Origin: Hedera helix | Taxonomy: Eukaryota > Streptophyta > Magnoliopsida > Apiales > Araliaceae | DNA: 64,000 nt | Reading direction: 5' to 3' | Assembly: GCA_947179155.2 (NCBI GenBank) | Contig: OX359264.1 | Span: 1,794,001 to 1,858,000 of the forward strand | The notes under the pieces: model-generated | What the model was told of the DNA's origin: nothing | The model's database searches: none | The model's input: only the letters and a program-made list of their open reading frames with translations | Shown: one piece after another, positions 23,712-34,754 of the stretch | Layout: every line of letters begins with the position of its first letter | Position numbering within the stretch: position 1 is the stretch's first letter | Program-made: the position numbers and the translations under genes

Positions 23712-24794
23712 CTACTGGTAGTACTTTTTCAACCTGCCAGCATGCCAAGTGTTCTTTATATCTACTCCCATCATGTCCCGAAGTCGATAAGTCCCTTCCC
23801 TAACAACTTCAATGATTTCATAAGGTCCCTCCCAGTTAGGCATCAGTTTCCCAGTACTACTAGGTGCTGAGGCTTCCACCTCCCTGAGTACCAAGTCTCC
23901 CACCTCAAACCTTCGAATTCGAACCCTTCGATTGTAGTACTTGGCTGTTCTTTGCTGGTAAACGGCCAACCTCAGCAACGCAGCATCCCGGACCTCTCCC
24001 AGCAGGTCGAGGTTCAATCTGAGCTCCTCTTCATTGTATAATTCTTTGAAGCATGACACCCTGAATGAGGACGATCCGATCTCGACTGGGATCAGGGCAT
24101 CTGTCCCATACGCCAGTTTGAAGGGTGAGCCTCTCGTAGTTGAACGCGGAGTAGTTCGGTAAGACCACATGACGCTTTGCAACTCCTCGGGCCAACGCCC
24201 TTTAGCCTCATCTAGTCGCCTTTTAACCCCTCTAAGGAGAGCTCGATTGGTCACTTCTACTTGCCCGTTGGATTGAGGGTGGGCCACCGAAGTTTTTCGA
24301 TGTTGGATGCCCAGATCGAAAATGAGTTCTTTAAACTTTTTTCCAACAAACTGCGTACCATTATCAGAGACGAGTACCATCGGGATACCGAACCGGTAAA
24401 CTACCGACTCCTTCATGAACTTCACGCAATTATCTTCGATGATATGGCGAAGTGGTTTAGCTTCGACCCATTTGGTCATGTAGTCGATGGCTACAATCAC
24501 GTATTGGAGTTGACCTTTGGCTTTGGGAAGGGGCCCCAACAGGTCAATTTCCCAAATGGCGAAAGGGATAGGAGAAATCACCGATGACAACTCCTCGGGA
24601 GGTTGGCGAGGGACCGAGCTATTGATTTGACACTTAAGACACTTCTGGACATACCCTTTTGCTTCCTGGAACATAGTAGGCCAGTAATACCCCTGCCGAA
24701 CCAGCTTGTACGCTAACGACTTAGCACCCATATGGTCCCCACAAATCCCTTCATGGACCTCCTTCAGCGCGTATGACGCTTCAGATGGAATTAA
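23712..24794 (-). pseudogene. Integrase region of element A pol
   Basis: A 339-codon open stretch begins MGAKSLAYKL and ends LKKYYQ; the frame continues upstream to the stop at 24795. The N-terminal zinc-binding HHCC motif is visible as H..GICGDH and CLKC. The catalytic DDE core shows as IDLLGP, SDNGTQF and NGQVEV. The C-terminal domain contains NWEGPYEIIEV, usual for gypsy integrases; no chromodomain follows, which agrees with Tat rather than chromoviruses. Integrase inserts the cDNA copy into host DNA. It is separated from the second RNase H only by one in-frame TGA, so it is a decayed part of one long pol frame. Confidence 0.92.
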
Positions 24795-25440
24795 TCATTT
24801 TAACAACGGAGATGAGTATGATTTCTTGTACAATTCCCCATCAATTAGGCAGAAGTAAGAGCTTCGGTATTTAATTTTCTTGGCCAAAATCTTATCCGTT
24901 GGAAGCTTCCCGTCAGCTAAGTAATCAAGATAGGGTGTTATCCAGCAATTAGACCTCTCGATGCACAGAAGCTCCTTTATATTGATACTGGGTTCGGTCA
25001 GGACCTCTAGATACACCGATCCCGCAAAATCCTCCACCTGCGTTGTAGCTAATTTTGACAAGGCGTCGGCGGTAGAGTTGCCTTCTCTTTCGATTCCCTT
25101 GACATCATAAGATTCAAATTTAAGCAGCATCATTTTTACTTCGGCCACATATCCAGCCATCCTCGCGCCTCGAGCTTCATACTCGCCCTGGATTTGCTTT
25201 ACAACCAAATGTGAATCACTGAAAATGATCAAATGACGAACTTCTAAGCTTCTTGCTAAGCGCAGGCCAACCAGTACTGCCTTATACTCTGCCTCGTTGT
25301 TAGTAGCTCAAAACTTAAATCTTATAGCTTGTTGAACCTTGAAACATTCAGGACTCAATAATATAACTCTTGCCCCACTAGCCTCTGCGTTGGTTGATCC
25401 ATCAACGTACATGGTCCAACAAAAAGTAGGGCCCGGTTGC
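24795..25440 (-). pseudogene. Second (archaeal-type) RNase H region of element A pol
   Basis: Reading leftwards from about 25440: MYVDGSTNAEASGARVIL, then after an in-frame TGA at 25308-25310, ATNNEAEYKAVLVGLRLA, FSDSHLVVKQIQGEYEARG and STADALSKLA. The D..E..D pattern of RNase HI is present (VDGS, NEAEY, FSDS, with ADALSKLA at the fourth position). An additional RNase H after the ordinary one is characteristic of Tat elements. A TGA at 24795-24797 ends this open stretch. Both stops could derive from CGA by C-to-T change; that is inference. Confidence 0.85.
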
Positions 25441-27062
25441 CCCCTAACCATGAGGGCGACATCGAAAGTTGGGTCATCTCCATCTTTAGATAAAGTACAC
25501 TCAATTATAAAGTCCGACAAAGCCTGTCCTTTGATGGTAGTCCGGGGATGGTATTCCAGATTGTATTGAGTTAATTCAACAGCCCACGTCATCATCCTGC
25601 CTGAGGCGTCAGGCCTTCCCAAGACTTTCTTTAAAGGCTGGGTTGTGTAAACAACAATAAGCCGATCCTGAAAATAGTGTCGGAGCTTCCGGCTGGCTAC
25701 CACTAAAGCGTACACACAATTCTCCAAATTCGGGTACCTGACCTCTGCATCCCGTAAAACATGACTGGCATAATACACAGGTTCTGAACACCTCCTTCCT
25801 CCCTAACCAGGGCCGCGCCAACGGCCGAAGGGCCAACCGAAAGGTAAAGGTACAGTGGTTCTCTCGGGACCGGTCTCTGCAATAAAGGGGCAACCATCAA
25901 ATACTTCTTGATACCCTGGAATGCATCTTCACACTCCGAGTTCCACTAGAAAGTTTTCTCGTTCTTAAGCCCTTTTAACGTGTCGAAGAAGGGAAGACAC
26001 CTTTCTGCCGATCTTAACATAAACCTTCTCAACGCGGCAATGCAACCAGAGAGTCTTTGAACGTCCTTGAAGCTTTGTGGAGATCGCATGTTTAGAATTA
26101 CCTTGATCTTTTCTGGGTTAGCTTCAATCCCTCTCTTACTTACCAAGTACCCCAAAAATTTACCTGAACTAAGACCAAAGGTGCATTTGGCAGGGTTCAG
26201 ACGCATGTTGTGCCGTCGGACTGTTTCAAAACACTCCTCCAAATCCCGAAGATGATTCTGCGTCCGAGGGCTCTTAATAATCATATCATCCACGTACACT
26301 TCCATGTTCCTCCCTATCTGTCTTCGGAAGACGGTGTTCATCATTCTCTCATAGGTGGCTCCGGCATTTATCAACCCAAAGGTCATTCTCCGATAGACAT
26401 AAATGGCCTGGTGGGTGATGAACGCCGTCTTGGGGATGTCCTCCTTTGCCATATAAATATGATGATAGCCTGAGAAGGCATCCAAGAAACTCAACACTGA
26501 ATTGCCCGAGGTGGCGTCAATCAGCTGGTCGATATGTGGGAGCGGATAGAAATCCTTGAGGCAAGCCTTGTTTAAATCCGTGTAATCTATGCAGACTCTC
26601 CACTTTCCATTCTGCTTCCTGACCAGAACTACATTGGCCAGTCACTCTGGGTATTCGATTTCTTCAATGACCCCTGCATCTAGAAGCTTCCCGAGCTCGA
26701 CGTATATAATCTTTTGACGCTCGGGGCGCAAATATCCTCCTTTTCTGTCGCACTGGCTTCCTGTTGGGGTCAACTGCTAACCGGTGTACAGCCACAGCCT
26801 CGGGGATCCCGAGTATGTCCCGGGGTGTCCAAGCAAAAATGTCAGGATAGTCTCGCAGGAGTTGAACCAATTGAGTTTTTATGCCCTCCGATAGCTCGAC
26901 ACCTATTTTCATTGTTTTGAATTTGTTGCCAGGTATCAACTCGACTTCTTCAACACTCTCGGCGGGAGACGCTAGGGGTGTCGTATCCCCCTTTGCATAT
27001 GGCTCTACATCGATAACCATCGTACTCTTCTGCCGGCTGACCCCAACAGCCGATGCCGTCAC
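25440..27062 (-). pseudogene. Reverse transcriptase and first RNase H of element A pol
   Basis: RT is recognised from right to left: IPEAVAVHRLAVDPNRKPVR, WRVCIDYTDLNKAC, SFLDAFSGYHHIYMA, FGLINAGATYERMMN, the intact active site VYVDDMI and FLGYLVSKRGIEANPEKI. The connection and RNase H follow (VAPLLQRPVPREPLYLYLSV, YYASHVLRDAEVRYP, LNLEYHP-like NLEYHPRTTIKGQALSDF). Lesions seen: an extra base in the run GGGG at about 26723-26726, TGA at 26642-26644 where Trp is expected, a TAG at 25946-25948, and a one-base loss near 25785. The enzyme converts element RNA to DNA; this copy cannot make a full protein. Confidence 0.92.
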
Positions 27063-27098
27063 TGCATGACGATAGCATTTTCGAGCGATATCGATATC

Positions 27099-28150
27099 TC
27101 ATTTCACCTCGCCCACTCCCTCCGAGGTTGGGAACTTGATCTTGAAGTGAGGTATGGATATAACAACATTTAAAGCAGTCAAAGTGGTTCGCCTTAAGAT
27201 TGCATTGTAGGCAGAATCCACCTGAACAACAAAAAACTTTACCTGCCGTGGAGCTGTGCCGAACACCATAGGTAGCTCCAAGGTACCGATCACAGGTACT
27301 GCTTCATTTCTGAACCCATATAATGGTGACTCTGCCCCAACCTCCAACCTCACGCCCTGAAGATTCATTCTCTGATACGCATGGTTGTACAACACATCCA
27401 CCGATGACCCATTGTCAACCATTATTCTCTTCATATCCACAGGCCTAACCTGCGCAGTGATTACCAAAGCTCCTTCGTGAGGCTCAACGGCTTCGGTCGG
27501 ATAGTCATCGTCGGAAAAGGAGATGACCATTTTGGGGTAAGGCCGAGAGGTTGACGAGCACGGACCAGTCAGCGTCGATATGGAGCCGGAAGATCGGCGC
27601 CTCTTACCAAGTTTCGCCGGGGAAGACCCCCCTATTATAATGTCAACTACTCTTCGAGGAGGATTACTCGGTTCGACCCCCTTTTCAGTCCCTGACTTAT
27701 AATTATCTGTTCTCACTCCTCTGCCAACCACGAACTGTTTTAGTTCACCCTTCTGAACTTTGGATTCGATCATGTCCATTAGCCCGGTGCACGCCTCTGT
27801 GGTATGCCCGACCCGACGATGATACAAGCAATAGGGACCTGATCCACTCGGTCTATAGCTCGGCGGTGCCGGTCCCGACCCCTCTTCCTGCCTGATGGCT
27901 TCTAAAACTTTGACCCAGTCGGCGCTCAGAGGTGTATATGCGCGATTCTCCGTCCTCGGCTGAAAGGGCGGTCTTCCCAGGTTTGGCGGTCCACCTCTTT
28001 GCTTCACCCGATCAAAAGAGGGGGGTCGGTTATCCCCGCCTCGATTCCCACCATAAGCCTTACCCTCTAAGCCTCTGCTCTTTGGTATCAAACTATCCAT
28101 AGCATCATCGACCGCTATAAACTTCTCAGCTCCGTCGTATGCGTCTAAGA
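27099..28150 (-). pseudogene. Gag C-terminus and aspartic protease region of element A
   Basis: An open stretch of 333 codons ends at the TGA 27099-27101. It includes a CCHC-like zinc knuckle variant (YCLYHRRVGHTTEACTGL), a basic linker, and a retropepsin-like domain with the active-site pattern VDNGSSVDVLY and the downstream GTLELPMVFG. The protease cleaves the Gag-Pol precursor. A frameshift at about 28145-28155 separates it from the upstream gag frame; beyond it, the frame used here continues as DAYDGAEKFIAVDDAMD. The usual glycine near the C-terminal ILG motif appears as Arg (ILRRTTL), another sign of decay. Confidence 0.85.
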
Positions 28151-29690
28151 GGTCTTTTGGTGAACATTATGTCCTTCATCATCTTCCGGTTCTGGGTGAC
28201 ATCCATCCCGGTGGTGAAGAATCCTAGTGCCTGTATCATGTTGAGGTCAGTGATAGTTCCTACCGCGTCCCAAAACCTTTGAACATACTGACTCAATGAC
28301 TCATCTGGTTTCTGTTTTATCTGCATCAAAGAAGCCGTCACCTTGCCTCTCCTCTTGTTACTGCCGAACCGTTCATGGAACCGAACGCTCAACTCAGTCC
28401 ATGAATGGATACAATTGGGGGGTAACGACATCATCCACTGCTTGGCCCCCTTCTTTAGCGTTGTCACGAAGATCTGACACATGCCGGCCTCAGAATGATT
28501 ATAATATCTCATCACCCTCTCGTATGAACTGGTATGGTCGTAGGGGTCGCCAGAACCATCGTACATTTCAAGAGGTGGCAACTTCTTCTTGGGATCAGCC
28601 TTCTCTTGATCAATAGCTGTTGAAAAGGGAGATTTTGGATCTAAAGGCATAGGTCTGGACGCCTCGGCTTCAGATCTCGTTGTCGGACTTGCTTCCGCCG
28701 CCGCCAGCCTTTTCTCCAATTCGGCAATTCTTTCCATAACTGGGTCAGCTGTGGGTACATAAGGAACCATGCGCTGATCTTGCCGACCCGACACTGTCAC
28801 TGGGCCGCCTTGTCCCGCTTCATAGTCCGAGGTCTTCACCTTTTCTCGAGAGCACTGACCGAGGGAAGCGGGGTGTGCTCCTTTTGACCCGTCCTCGCTT
28901 GTGCGGCCGATGTGTCCCATGGAAACCTGGGATGGGCGCGGACCCCTTATTTCGCCCCGACCATCCCGGTCACGTCTCATATAACCCTGAGACTGGTGTT
29001 TGCCCCTTATTTCGTCCCGATCGTCCCGGTCATGTCTCATGTAACCCTGAGACTGGTGTTGGCCCCTTATTTCGTCCCGACCCGGTCATGTCTCATGTAA
29101 CCCTGAGACTGGTGTTGGCCCCTTATTTCGTCCCGATCGTCCCGGTCATGTCTCATGTAACCCTGAGACTGGTGTATGCCCCTTATATCGTCCCGACCTT
29201 CCCGGTCATGCATCCCCCTTCCTCGTTCTGACCTAGGTCGACTTTGCGGGGTATCGACCCGCTCTCTGCTATCAATGGTCGCGGACGAATCCTCTTGTAA
29301 GTTCATTAAGTGGTTCTGCCAATCTACCTGTCTACAACGCAAGGGTTCCAATTCGATCCCTGCCTCCCTGATCCGGGACCATTTATCTATTTCGGCGTGT
29401 TCCCGTTGGAGGATCCTCTCTGAAGGTGATACTTCATCCTCCGATCTCTTTCGATACGACTCACGCCTCTCCGAAGCGGGAGGTGTAAACAGGCGCCTCT
29501 TAACGGGTTCAGAATAAGCGTGGACCCGAGTTCGCTCCGACCGATGGACTCCCGACCGGTGTTTCCTCGAGGCTCCAGTATTCTCCTCACAGGGGTCAAA
29601 GGAAGACCCTTGTCGACCCCCATTAGAGCTACCTCTTCCTTCTATAAGAATGATTTTTATTCGAAAATAACAAGGTGACTTAAGTATCAA
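28126..29690 (-). pseudogene. Gag region of element A
   Basis: The retrotransposon gag core (about 28180-28700) includes KKKLPPLEMYDGSGDPYDHT, the ICQ..VTTLKKGAKQWMMSLPP stretch and SLMQIKQKPDESLSQYVQRF, matching the PF03732-type capsid domain. Upstream is a long Arg/Glu/Ser-rich N-terminal part, with an in-frame repeat array at 28912-29215. The frame breaks at about 29079-29081 through a 4-base loss in the array. Gag packages the element RNA in virus-like particles. Confidence 0.85.
28912..29215 (-). repeat. 60-bp minisatellite in gag coding 20-residue Asp/Arg-rich repeats
   Basis: About five tandem copies each encode roughly MRHDRDDRDEIRGQHQSQGY on the minus strand. Copies are nearly identical except the one around 29040-29095, which lacks 4 bases (ATCG TCCC shortened), throwing the frame. 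The charged alternation may act in RNA binding or particle assembly; that is inference. Confidence 0.85.
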
Positions 29691-29693
29691 ACA

Positions 29694-29712
29694 GCCCTCC
29701 TTCTAGCGTCAA
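29694..29712 (-). other. Primer-binding site of element A
   Basis: Directly inside the 5' LTR, the minus strand reads TTGACGCTAGAAGGAGGGC. It resembles a tRNA 3'-end complement of the TGGCGC... type with one G-to-A change in the TGG. The exact tRNA is not assigned. Confidence 0.55.
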
Positions 29713-29744
29713 TGTTGACGTCTAATTTTCCCTCTTGCCGTAAT
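29713..29744 (-). repeat. 5' LTR of element A, inner fragment
   Basis: TGTTGACGTCTAATTTTCCC and on to CCGTAAT matches the left LTR start at 20057. The LTR is cut after GTAAT by element B and resumes at 33545. Confidence 0.93.
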
Positions 29745-32700
29745 TGTGACGCCCCGGGAATCCCCGCACTCTAGCTACGGGCGGCGACCCCCGGTCGTTA
29801 CGCACGGCATTCACTGAATAACCACAACATTTAATAATTTAATGCTGCTAAAACTCAATATATTAATTGATAAACTAGTTTATTTAAAAACTATTAAAAT
29901 CTTCTTTATTTCCCCTGAATCGAAATCTTTACATTAATTTCCTTGATCTCAAAATCATATATATCATGATCAGTTTACCACAATAATTGTGAGTACACAA
30001 AAACTTACACTTCAACAATAAGCCATTATAATAATACCATGACTTTTACTATCCGATCGAGTCCAATAATATTAGCACTCGTCTATCGTAGGTTCATCTT
30101 TTATTTCAAGAACATGATCTCCAATCAAGAATATTACCATAACATATTTATCCCAAAATTTTACGTCTAAGGGATTCAAATCAAACTTGATATCCATTAT
30201 CAATCCTAATGGCAAAATTATTACCAAATTATAACTTCAATCCTGCTAGGTTATTAAGCATTTCTTGTTCCTTGGTCTTTACTATAAACCTCGAATGCTA
30301 ACATTTAATTCCATAAATACAACTTAAAGACATTAAGTAATTAAATTTATTTCAAAATATCCTTACATAAATCAAGTGTATTAACCTTTATAGGAATATA
30401 ACAAATCTATCTCGAAGGTTAGCAACCATTGATAACTACCCAGCTTATTAACCTGCAACATTAATTCATTTCAAAATTTTAATCTTTACATCTTTTCTTA
30501 ACTCACAAAATCATATATATTATGATTCAATATTTAATCTTTACTTCTATAAGTTCTTCTTTATAATCTGGTAAGCTAGATATAAGATTCAGCAAACTAG
30601 ATTACCAAAACAGCAAGCTGAAAAACCATTACAGCAAGCTGAACTACTAAAACAGCAAACCGTTTACCAAAACAGCAAGTTGGTTTCCTATTTCAGCATC
30701 TTAAATTTCCAATTTAGCATGTTATATATCCAAAATAGCATCCTGCATTCCCAATTCAGCATCTTAAATTCATTATTTTAGCATACCGAAAACTTGGCAT
30801 AAGCTAATTTACTTAAAGTATTTCATTTGTATAAGTTTACATTGATAAAATGTAAAGTATACAACTTGTTTTCATAATGAATATCCTTCATTCATTTAAC
30901 CAAAATTTATTACAACTTAATTCATTTTCTTTGCAACAATATGAGTAATTCTAGCTCATAATTTAACTTCATAATTTGTGTAATAAATTCCTATTTACTT
31001 GTTCGCTCAGAACCCGTAACATTTACAAATTCTTTATCATAGCTAAAAACATTACTAACTGAACAATGACAAGTTCAAATATCAAGATAGTTACATTGAA
31101 TGTCGTTTTTAACAACATTGCAATTTCCATCTTCCGTAATCTAGTGCCTTCCGAAATTTCTTCAGTTACTCCGCTGAAAATGTTAATTTAAAGCAAGGAT
31201 GAGCGCGACGGCTCAGCAAGTCCAACATGTATCACATAGCACATAACGACATGTTATCATACTTCATGCATCTTATGCTTTACAACCTATACATATTTTA
31301 TGCATATCATGCGTTGCATTTAAATTCATGCTTCATGCTTTTCATGCATAGCATTTACCATATCAAACAGTTCAATATATAATATGCATCTATTATCATT
31401 TAATGAACATCAACCATTTATCACACATTGTTGCATAAATGCACATTAATGTCATGTTTACTCATAAAAACATGTAACACATTGGAGCAAGTACTGAAAG
31501 ACTTGCCTGATAAGTTTATCCGGCACACGCTAACATTACATTCCCCGAACAACCTTCAAAGTTTTTCCTCTTTTCTCTTCTTGATTCAAGTTTTGATTTC
31601 ATTTGCTCCTCCTCATCTTTCTTTTACCGTGAGCATCCCTCTCTCTCTCTAATGTTTGTTGACCTCTTTCTTCTTCCAACGTGGGTTAGGCAATTAAATT
31701 AAATAACCAATGTAAGAGATAAGGAAATGTGTTGAATTTTGATTGGTCAACTTGGATTACATTAGGATAAAGCATTAAGTGGCTTAATAAATTATCCAAC
31801 CACTAAATTGCTGAGAAATACAGCTGGGGCCATTTAAAAAAATCTCTGGAGAGTTATTTTTTTTTTTATTTTGGGTCCCACTTTTAATTATCTGACCCGT
31901 CCATTGACTGTTTAACCCGAAAATTATATTTTTCAATATTACAGTCAATTCCTACTAATTTGGACGTCCCCGTCGTCGTGGTAACATCCATTTCTTCAAA
32001 TTCACTTCCGAACTTCAAGTTTGACCTTTTATCCTAAAAAGTCAAATGGTCAACTTTGACCAAAAAGTCAACTGAAACACATATCGTGTTTACAGTCCAT
32101 ACTCACTAAATTCGACGTTCCCGTCGTCATGGTGAAGTCCGTTTCTCAAAATTCCTCTTCAAACTCAAAGTTTGACTTTTCACCTTGACCGGTTAAATTA
32201 TTGACTTTGACCAAAAGTCAATCCCGGCACCAAAATGTGTTTATCGTTTCTTCTAGCTAAATTCGACGTTCTGGACTCAACGGTGCAGCTCGCGTTTCCA
32301 AATTCCATCCCGAACTCAAATTCGGGTTGTTGACTTCCTTTAGTCGATCTTTAACCATTTTGCCTTTTCTTAGTCACGGACGTTTTGAATATTTCCTCTC
32401 TTCTATAACACCAAGGTTATGAATCAACTTGTCAAGGGTAGCTTGGTCATTTTCCAATTTCTCCTAACTTTTCAAATGGAAATAAATATAACTTTATAAA
32501 TGCTTACGCATTTTCATTAATTAATAATCACATAGCTCATTAACCATATCAATATTTTAATATTACACAACCTAGGTTGGTCCATTAATTTAAATCAACT
32601 CATTAACTGAACTTTCTTTAATACCTTTAATTATATCAACCATAAATAAATACCTGAGTCCATACACTGATTTAATTAATCGCCCAGAATTTACAATTAC

Positions 32701-32747
32701 TGTCAATAATTTCACTTCTCTATATCAAAATATTCCGGGTCGCTACA
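29745..32747 (-). repeat. 3' LTR of element B (about 3.0 kb)
   Basis: Its ends are TG and CA on the minus strand and are imperfect inverted repeats of each other (TGTAGCGACCCGG and TGTGACGCCCCGG). Inside are degenerate short repeats with ACAGCAAGCTGAA and TTCAGCATCTTAAAT (30,595-30,785), an AT-rich body, and a GC-richer tandem array (31,956-32,336). Confidence 0.8.
31956..32336. repeat. About 150-bp tandem repeats in the LTR of element B
   Basis: Two full copies and a half copy begin CTAATTTGGACGTCCCCGTC (31,956), CTAAATTCGACGTTCCCGTC (32,106) and CTAAATTCGACGTTCTGGAC (32,258). Each contains AGTTTGAC-type and GACTTTGACCAAAAGTCAA palindromic stretches. Repeats in a U3-like zone may act as promoter modules; that is inference. 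Confidence 0.8.
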
Positions 32748-32760
32748 TTCTTCCACCCTT
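32748..32760 (-). other. Polypurine tract of element B
   Basis: The minus strand reads AAGGGTGGAAGAA immediately before the LTR start TGTAGCGACC, preceded by TTTCGGGGACAAAATTATTA, a phrase common just upstream of 3' LTRs in plant gypsy elements. Confidence 0.75.
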
Positions 32761-33544
32761 ATAATAATTTTGTCCCCGAAATTTCAGTATAAGGTAACTC
32801 AAAAATATGAGGGTAATTCTTCCTCATCAAGTTATCTGTACATATATATCATATAGCTACATAACTTGGTGTATACCTTATCGTATACCCCTTCAACCAA
32901 TTCTAGGTTTTAACTCCTAGCAATTGTTTTCCTCAGATTAAGTTTTAGACTCAATCCTTACAAATGATTTCATCCTTGGAATTTCTATTACCAATAAAAT
33001 ATCAGAGTTTGTTTCATTTTCAACTCTCTACAACCCATGCCTATCCGACTAATCACGTCGATTATCTTATTCTAGGCATCGCTTTACTTATTGTTTTATA
33101 ATTACTGTCCTAGTCCCTTTATGACAGAACTCAAATTCATTTCCAGTGATCACCCATCACTTTACCAAGATTAGCTTTATATCTAAACCTCAAATTTTCG
33201 CTTGAATCCTCCAAAAGCTTAGAATTTCCATAATAAATTTCCTCAGACCCCAAAGTAAAAACTTCTTACATAATCTCTTTTAGTCCAATAAATTCATCGA
33301 ACTTTAAAAGTATTATATTACCTTATTATAAATATACCTCCAAGTATACACATAATCAAATTCTAGGTTTTAAAATATAAAAACCTATATTCATTCACAT
33401 TTTAATCCTAGCACCAAGATTAGGGTCAAATGTTTACTCACTTCTCTACAACTGTTACTTCTCCAAATCTAAGTTTTAACCTCAACCTTTATTTTATCAT
33501 CAAGACCTTATTTAAAAATCTTGTGAAATATCCGGGATATTATA

Positions 33545-34084
33545 GTAATCACCCGTCAGCAAGATACCTGCACACGTAACAAACCGTTACCATCTCACAA
33601 GACAGTCGAGACAGTCGTGGTTTGGACCGTCCAGAGATGCTCCGGTGTAAGAGTAAGTTCAAGGGAATAACGTCACAATGAAGGACCTTTTAGTGTTAGC
33701 TGGAATCTCTCTGAAGTTTGATAGCTTAATGTTTGTACTGTAAAAAGATGAATTACTTTTATAATTGTGAAGTTGCCAGTATATAACCATCCATGCATCG
33801 TAAGACGTCCAGTCATACCCTCATAAGTGCAAACATGACGTTCTCTTCCATCTGTTCCACTTGGTCCTTTGGGGGAAGATACTAGCATGGGCTGTTCCCT
33901 GTGTCAGTCCGTCAAAGTGGACAAAATGGCCCAAACGTCCTATCAACCGCCTGATCAAGAAAAGATCTCAGACCCCGGGCCTCGGGCCCAATAGGAAGGA
34001 AAGAAGTCTGACCCGGCCCAAGCCACATGCAAAGAAAGGAACCCCGGCCCAAAGAGATAAGCCCAAAAAAATCACACCCCATCA
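33545..34084 (-). repeat. 5' LTR of element A, outer fragment
   Basis: The LTR resumes with the duplicated GTAAT and CACCCGTCAGC and ends CCCATCA at 34084. It carries a 10-base local duplication (GACAGTCGAGACAGTCG near 33600-33618) absent from the other LTR. Confidence 0.93.
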
Positions 34085-34351
34085 ATCTCCATCCTCATTC
34101 TCAACAAAAAATATCCATGTTTTTCACTATTATCACCTTGACCATCAATTCCCCAACCTTTTGAGAGTTTCCTTATAGATTTTCTATATGAAAAAAATAT
34201 TGTATTCTTCTCCAAATTTACAAAAAAAAAGTTTGGTAAAAAGAATCTATACGAAAACTCTCAAAAGGGTATCAGGGTAATTGATGATCCGGATGATATG
34301 GATGAAAAATATAAGTATTTTGTTGAGAATGAGGATGGTGCTGAAGATATA
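34085..34351. repeat. Fold-back sequence whose left arm was split by element A
   Basis: The arm at about 34,090-34,185 pairs with 34,237-34,351: ATCCTCATTCTCAACAAA at the left, GTTGAGAATGAGGATGG at the right, with shared TTTTGAGAGTTT and TATAGATT further in. The left arm continues across element A into 20,044-20,056 (ATCTTCATCTC against GGTGCTGAAGAT). On each arm the outward strand codes an acidic C-terminus (VENEDG.ED then a stop), so the arms look like two inverted copies of a gene end. Confidence 0.65.
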
Positions 34352-34754
34352 TAAATTTATTTTGATATTGACATATATAAATACAAGATCTAAAAGTGTA
34401 AAAAAAAAACTCATACGTTATTATTTTATTTAAGGGTGGAAAATAAGGGTAAATTTTATTTGTTTATATATTTGCACGGAATTCAATACATGTGATCCAT
34501 TAATATATTATTTTTTATGCATTGAATTCAGTGCAAATATATAAATAAATATTATTATGCATTATTTTCAACGCTTAGAATGACATTATTTTCAACATTC
34601 TAAAAAAATTCTTTATTTAATAGTGAACTATGTCTAACATAAAATTAGTTTATATACAAGTCATTTTCATTATCTCTTCCTAAATTTTTATCTTTTAATT
34701 ATTTATCCTCTCTTTTAACCTCCCAAACACAATGCTACTGAGCCAAAATGCTAA

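Larger units (their letters stand above)
29745..33544 (-). mobile_element. Nested LTR element B (3,800 bp), internally deleted
   Basis: It is inserted in the LTR of element A with the 5-bp target GTAAT duplicated (29740-29744 and 33545-33549). The empty site is preserved in the other LTR of A, where CCGTAATCACCCG is continuous. On the minus strand, a 3' LTR runs from 32747 (TGTAGCGACCCGG) to 29745 (CCGGGGCGTCACA), about 3.0 kb, preceded by a polypurine tract at 32748-32760. The remaining 784 bases (32761-33544) begin on the minus strand with TATAATATCCCGG, which looks like a decayed copy of the LTR start, so most of the 5' LTR and all of gag-pol appear deleted. No coding sequence was found. 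Likely a large-LTR gypsy relative; lineage is not assigned. Confidence 0.85.
20057..34084 (-). mobile_element. Tat-type Ty3/gypsy LTR retrotransposon (element A), decayed, with nested insertion
   Basis: This is a complete but dead element on the minus strand. Both ends are preserved: TGTTGACG at the left and CCCATCA at the right, flanked by an identical 5-bp target duplication ATCTC at 20052-20056 and 34085-34089. Its own length is about 10.2 kb; another 3.8 kb is the nested element B. Order in the element's sense is 5' LTR (right), primer site, gag, protease, RT, RNase H, second RNase H, integrase, an oppositely oriented spliced gene, polypurine tract, 3' LTR (left). The extra RNase H and the antisense gene are hallmarks of the Tat lineage (Retand/Grande relatives). 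The two LTRs differ at about two dozen of about 558 positions by eye, mostly transitions, so it is not a recent insertion. Every coding region carries breaks. Confidence 0.95.

Noticed and set aside
24261..24587. 108-codon plus-strand frame across the integrase region
   Set aside because: It is the antisense shadow of a clear integrase frame with DDE motifs.
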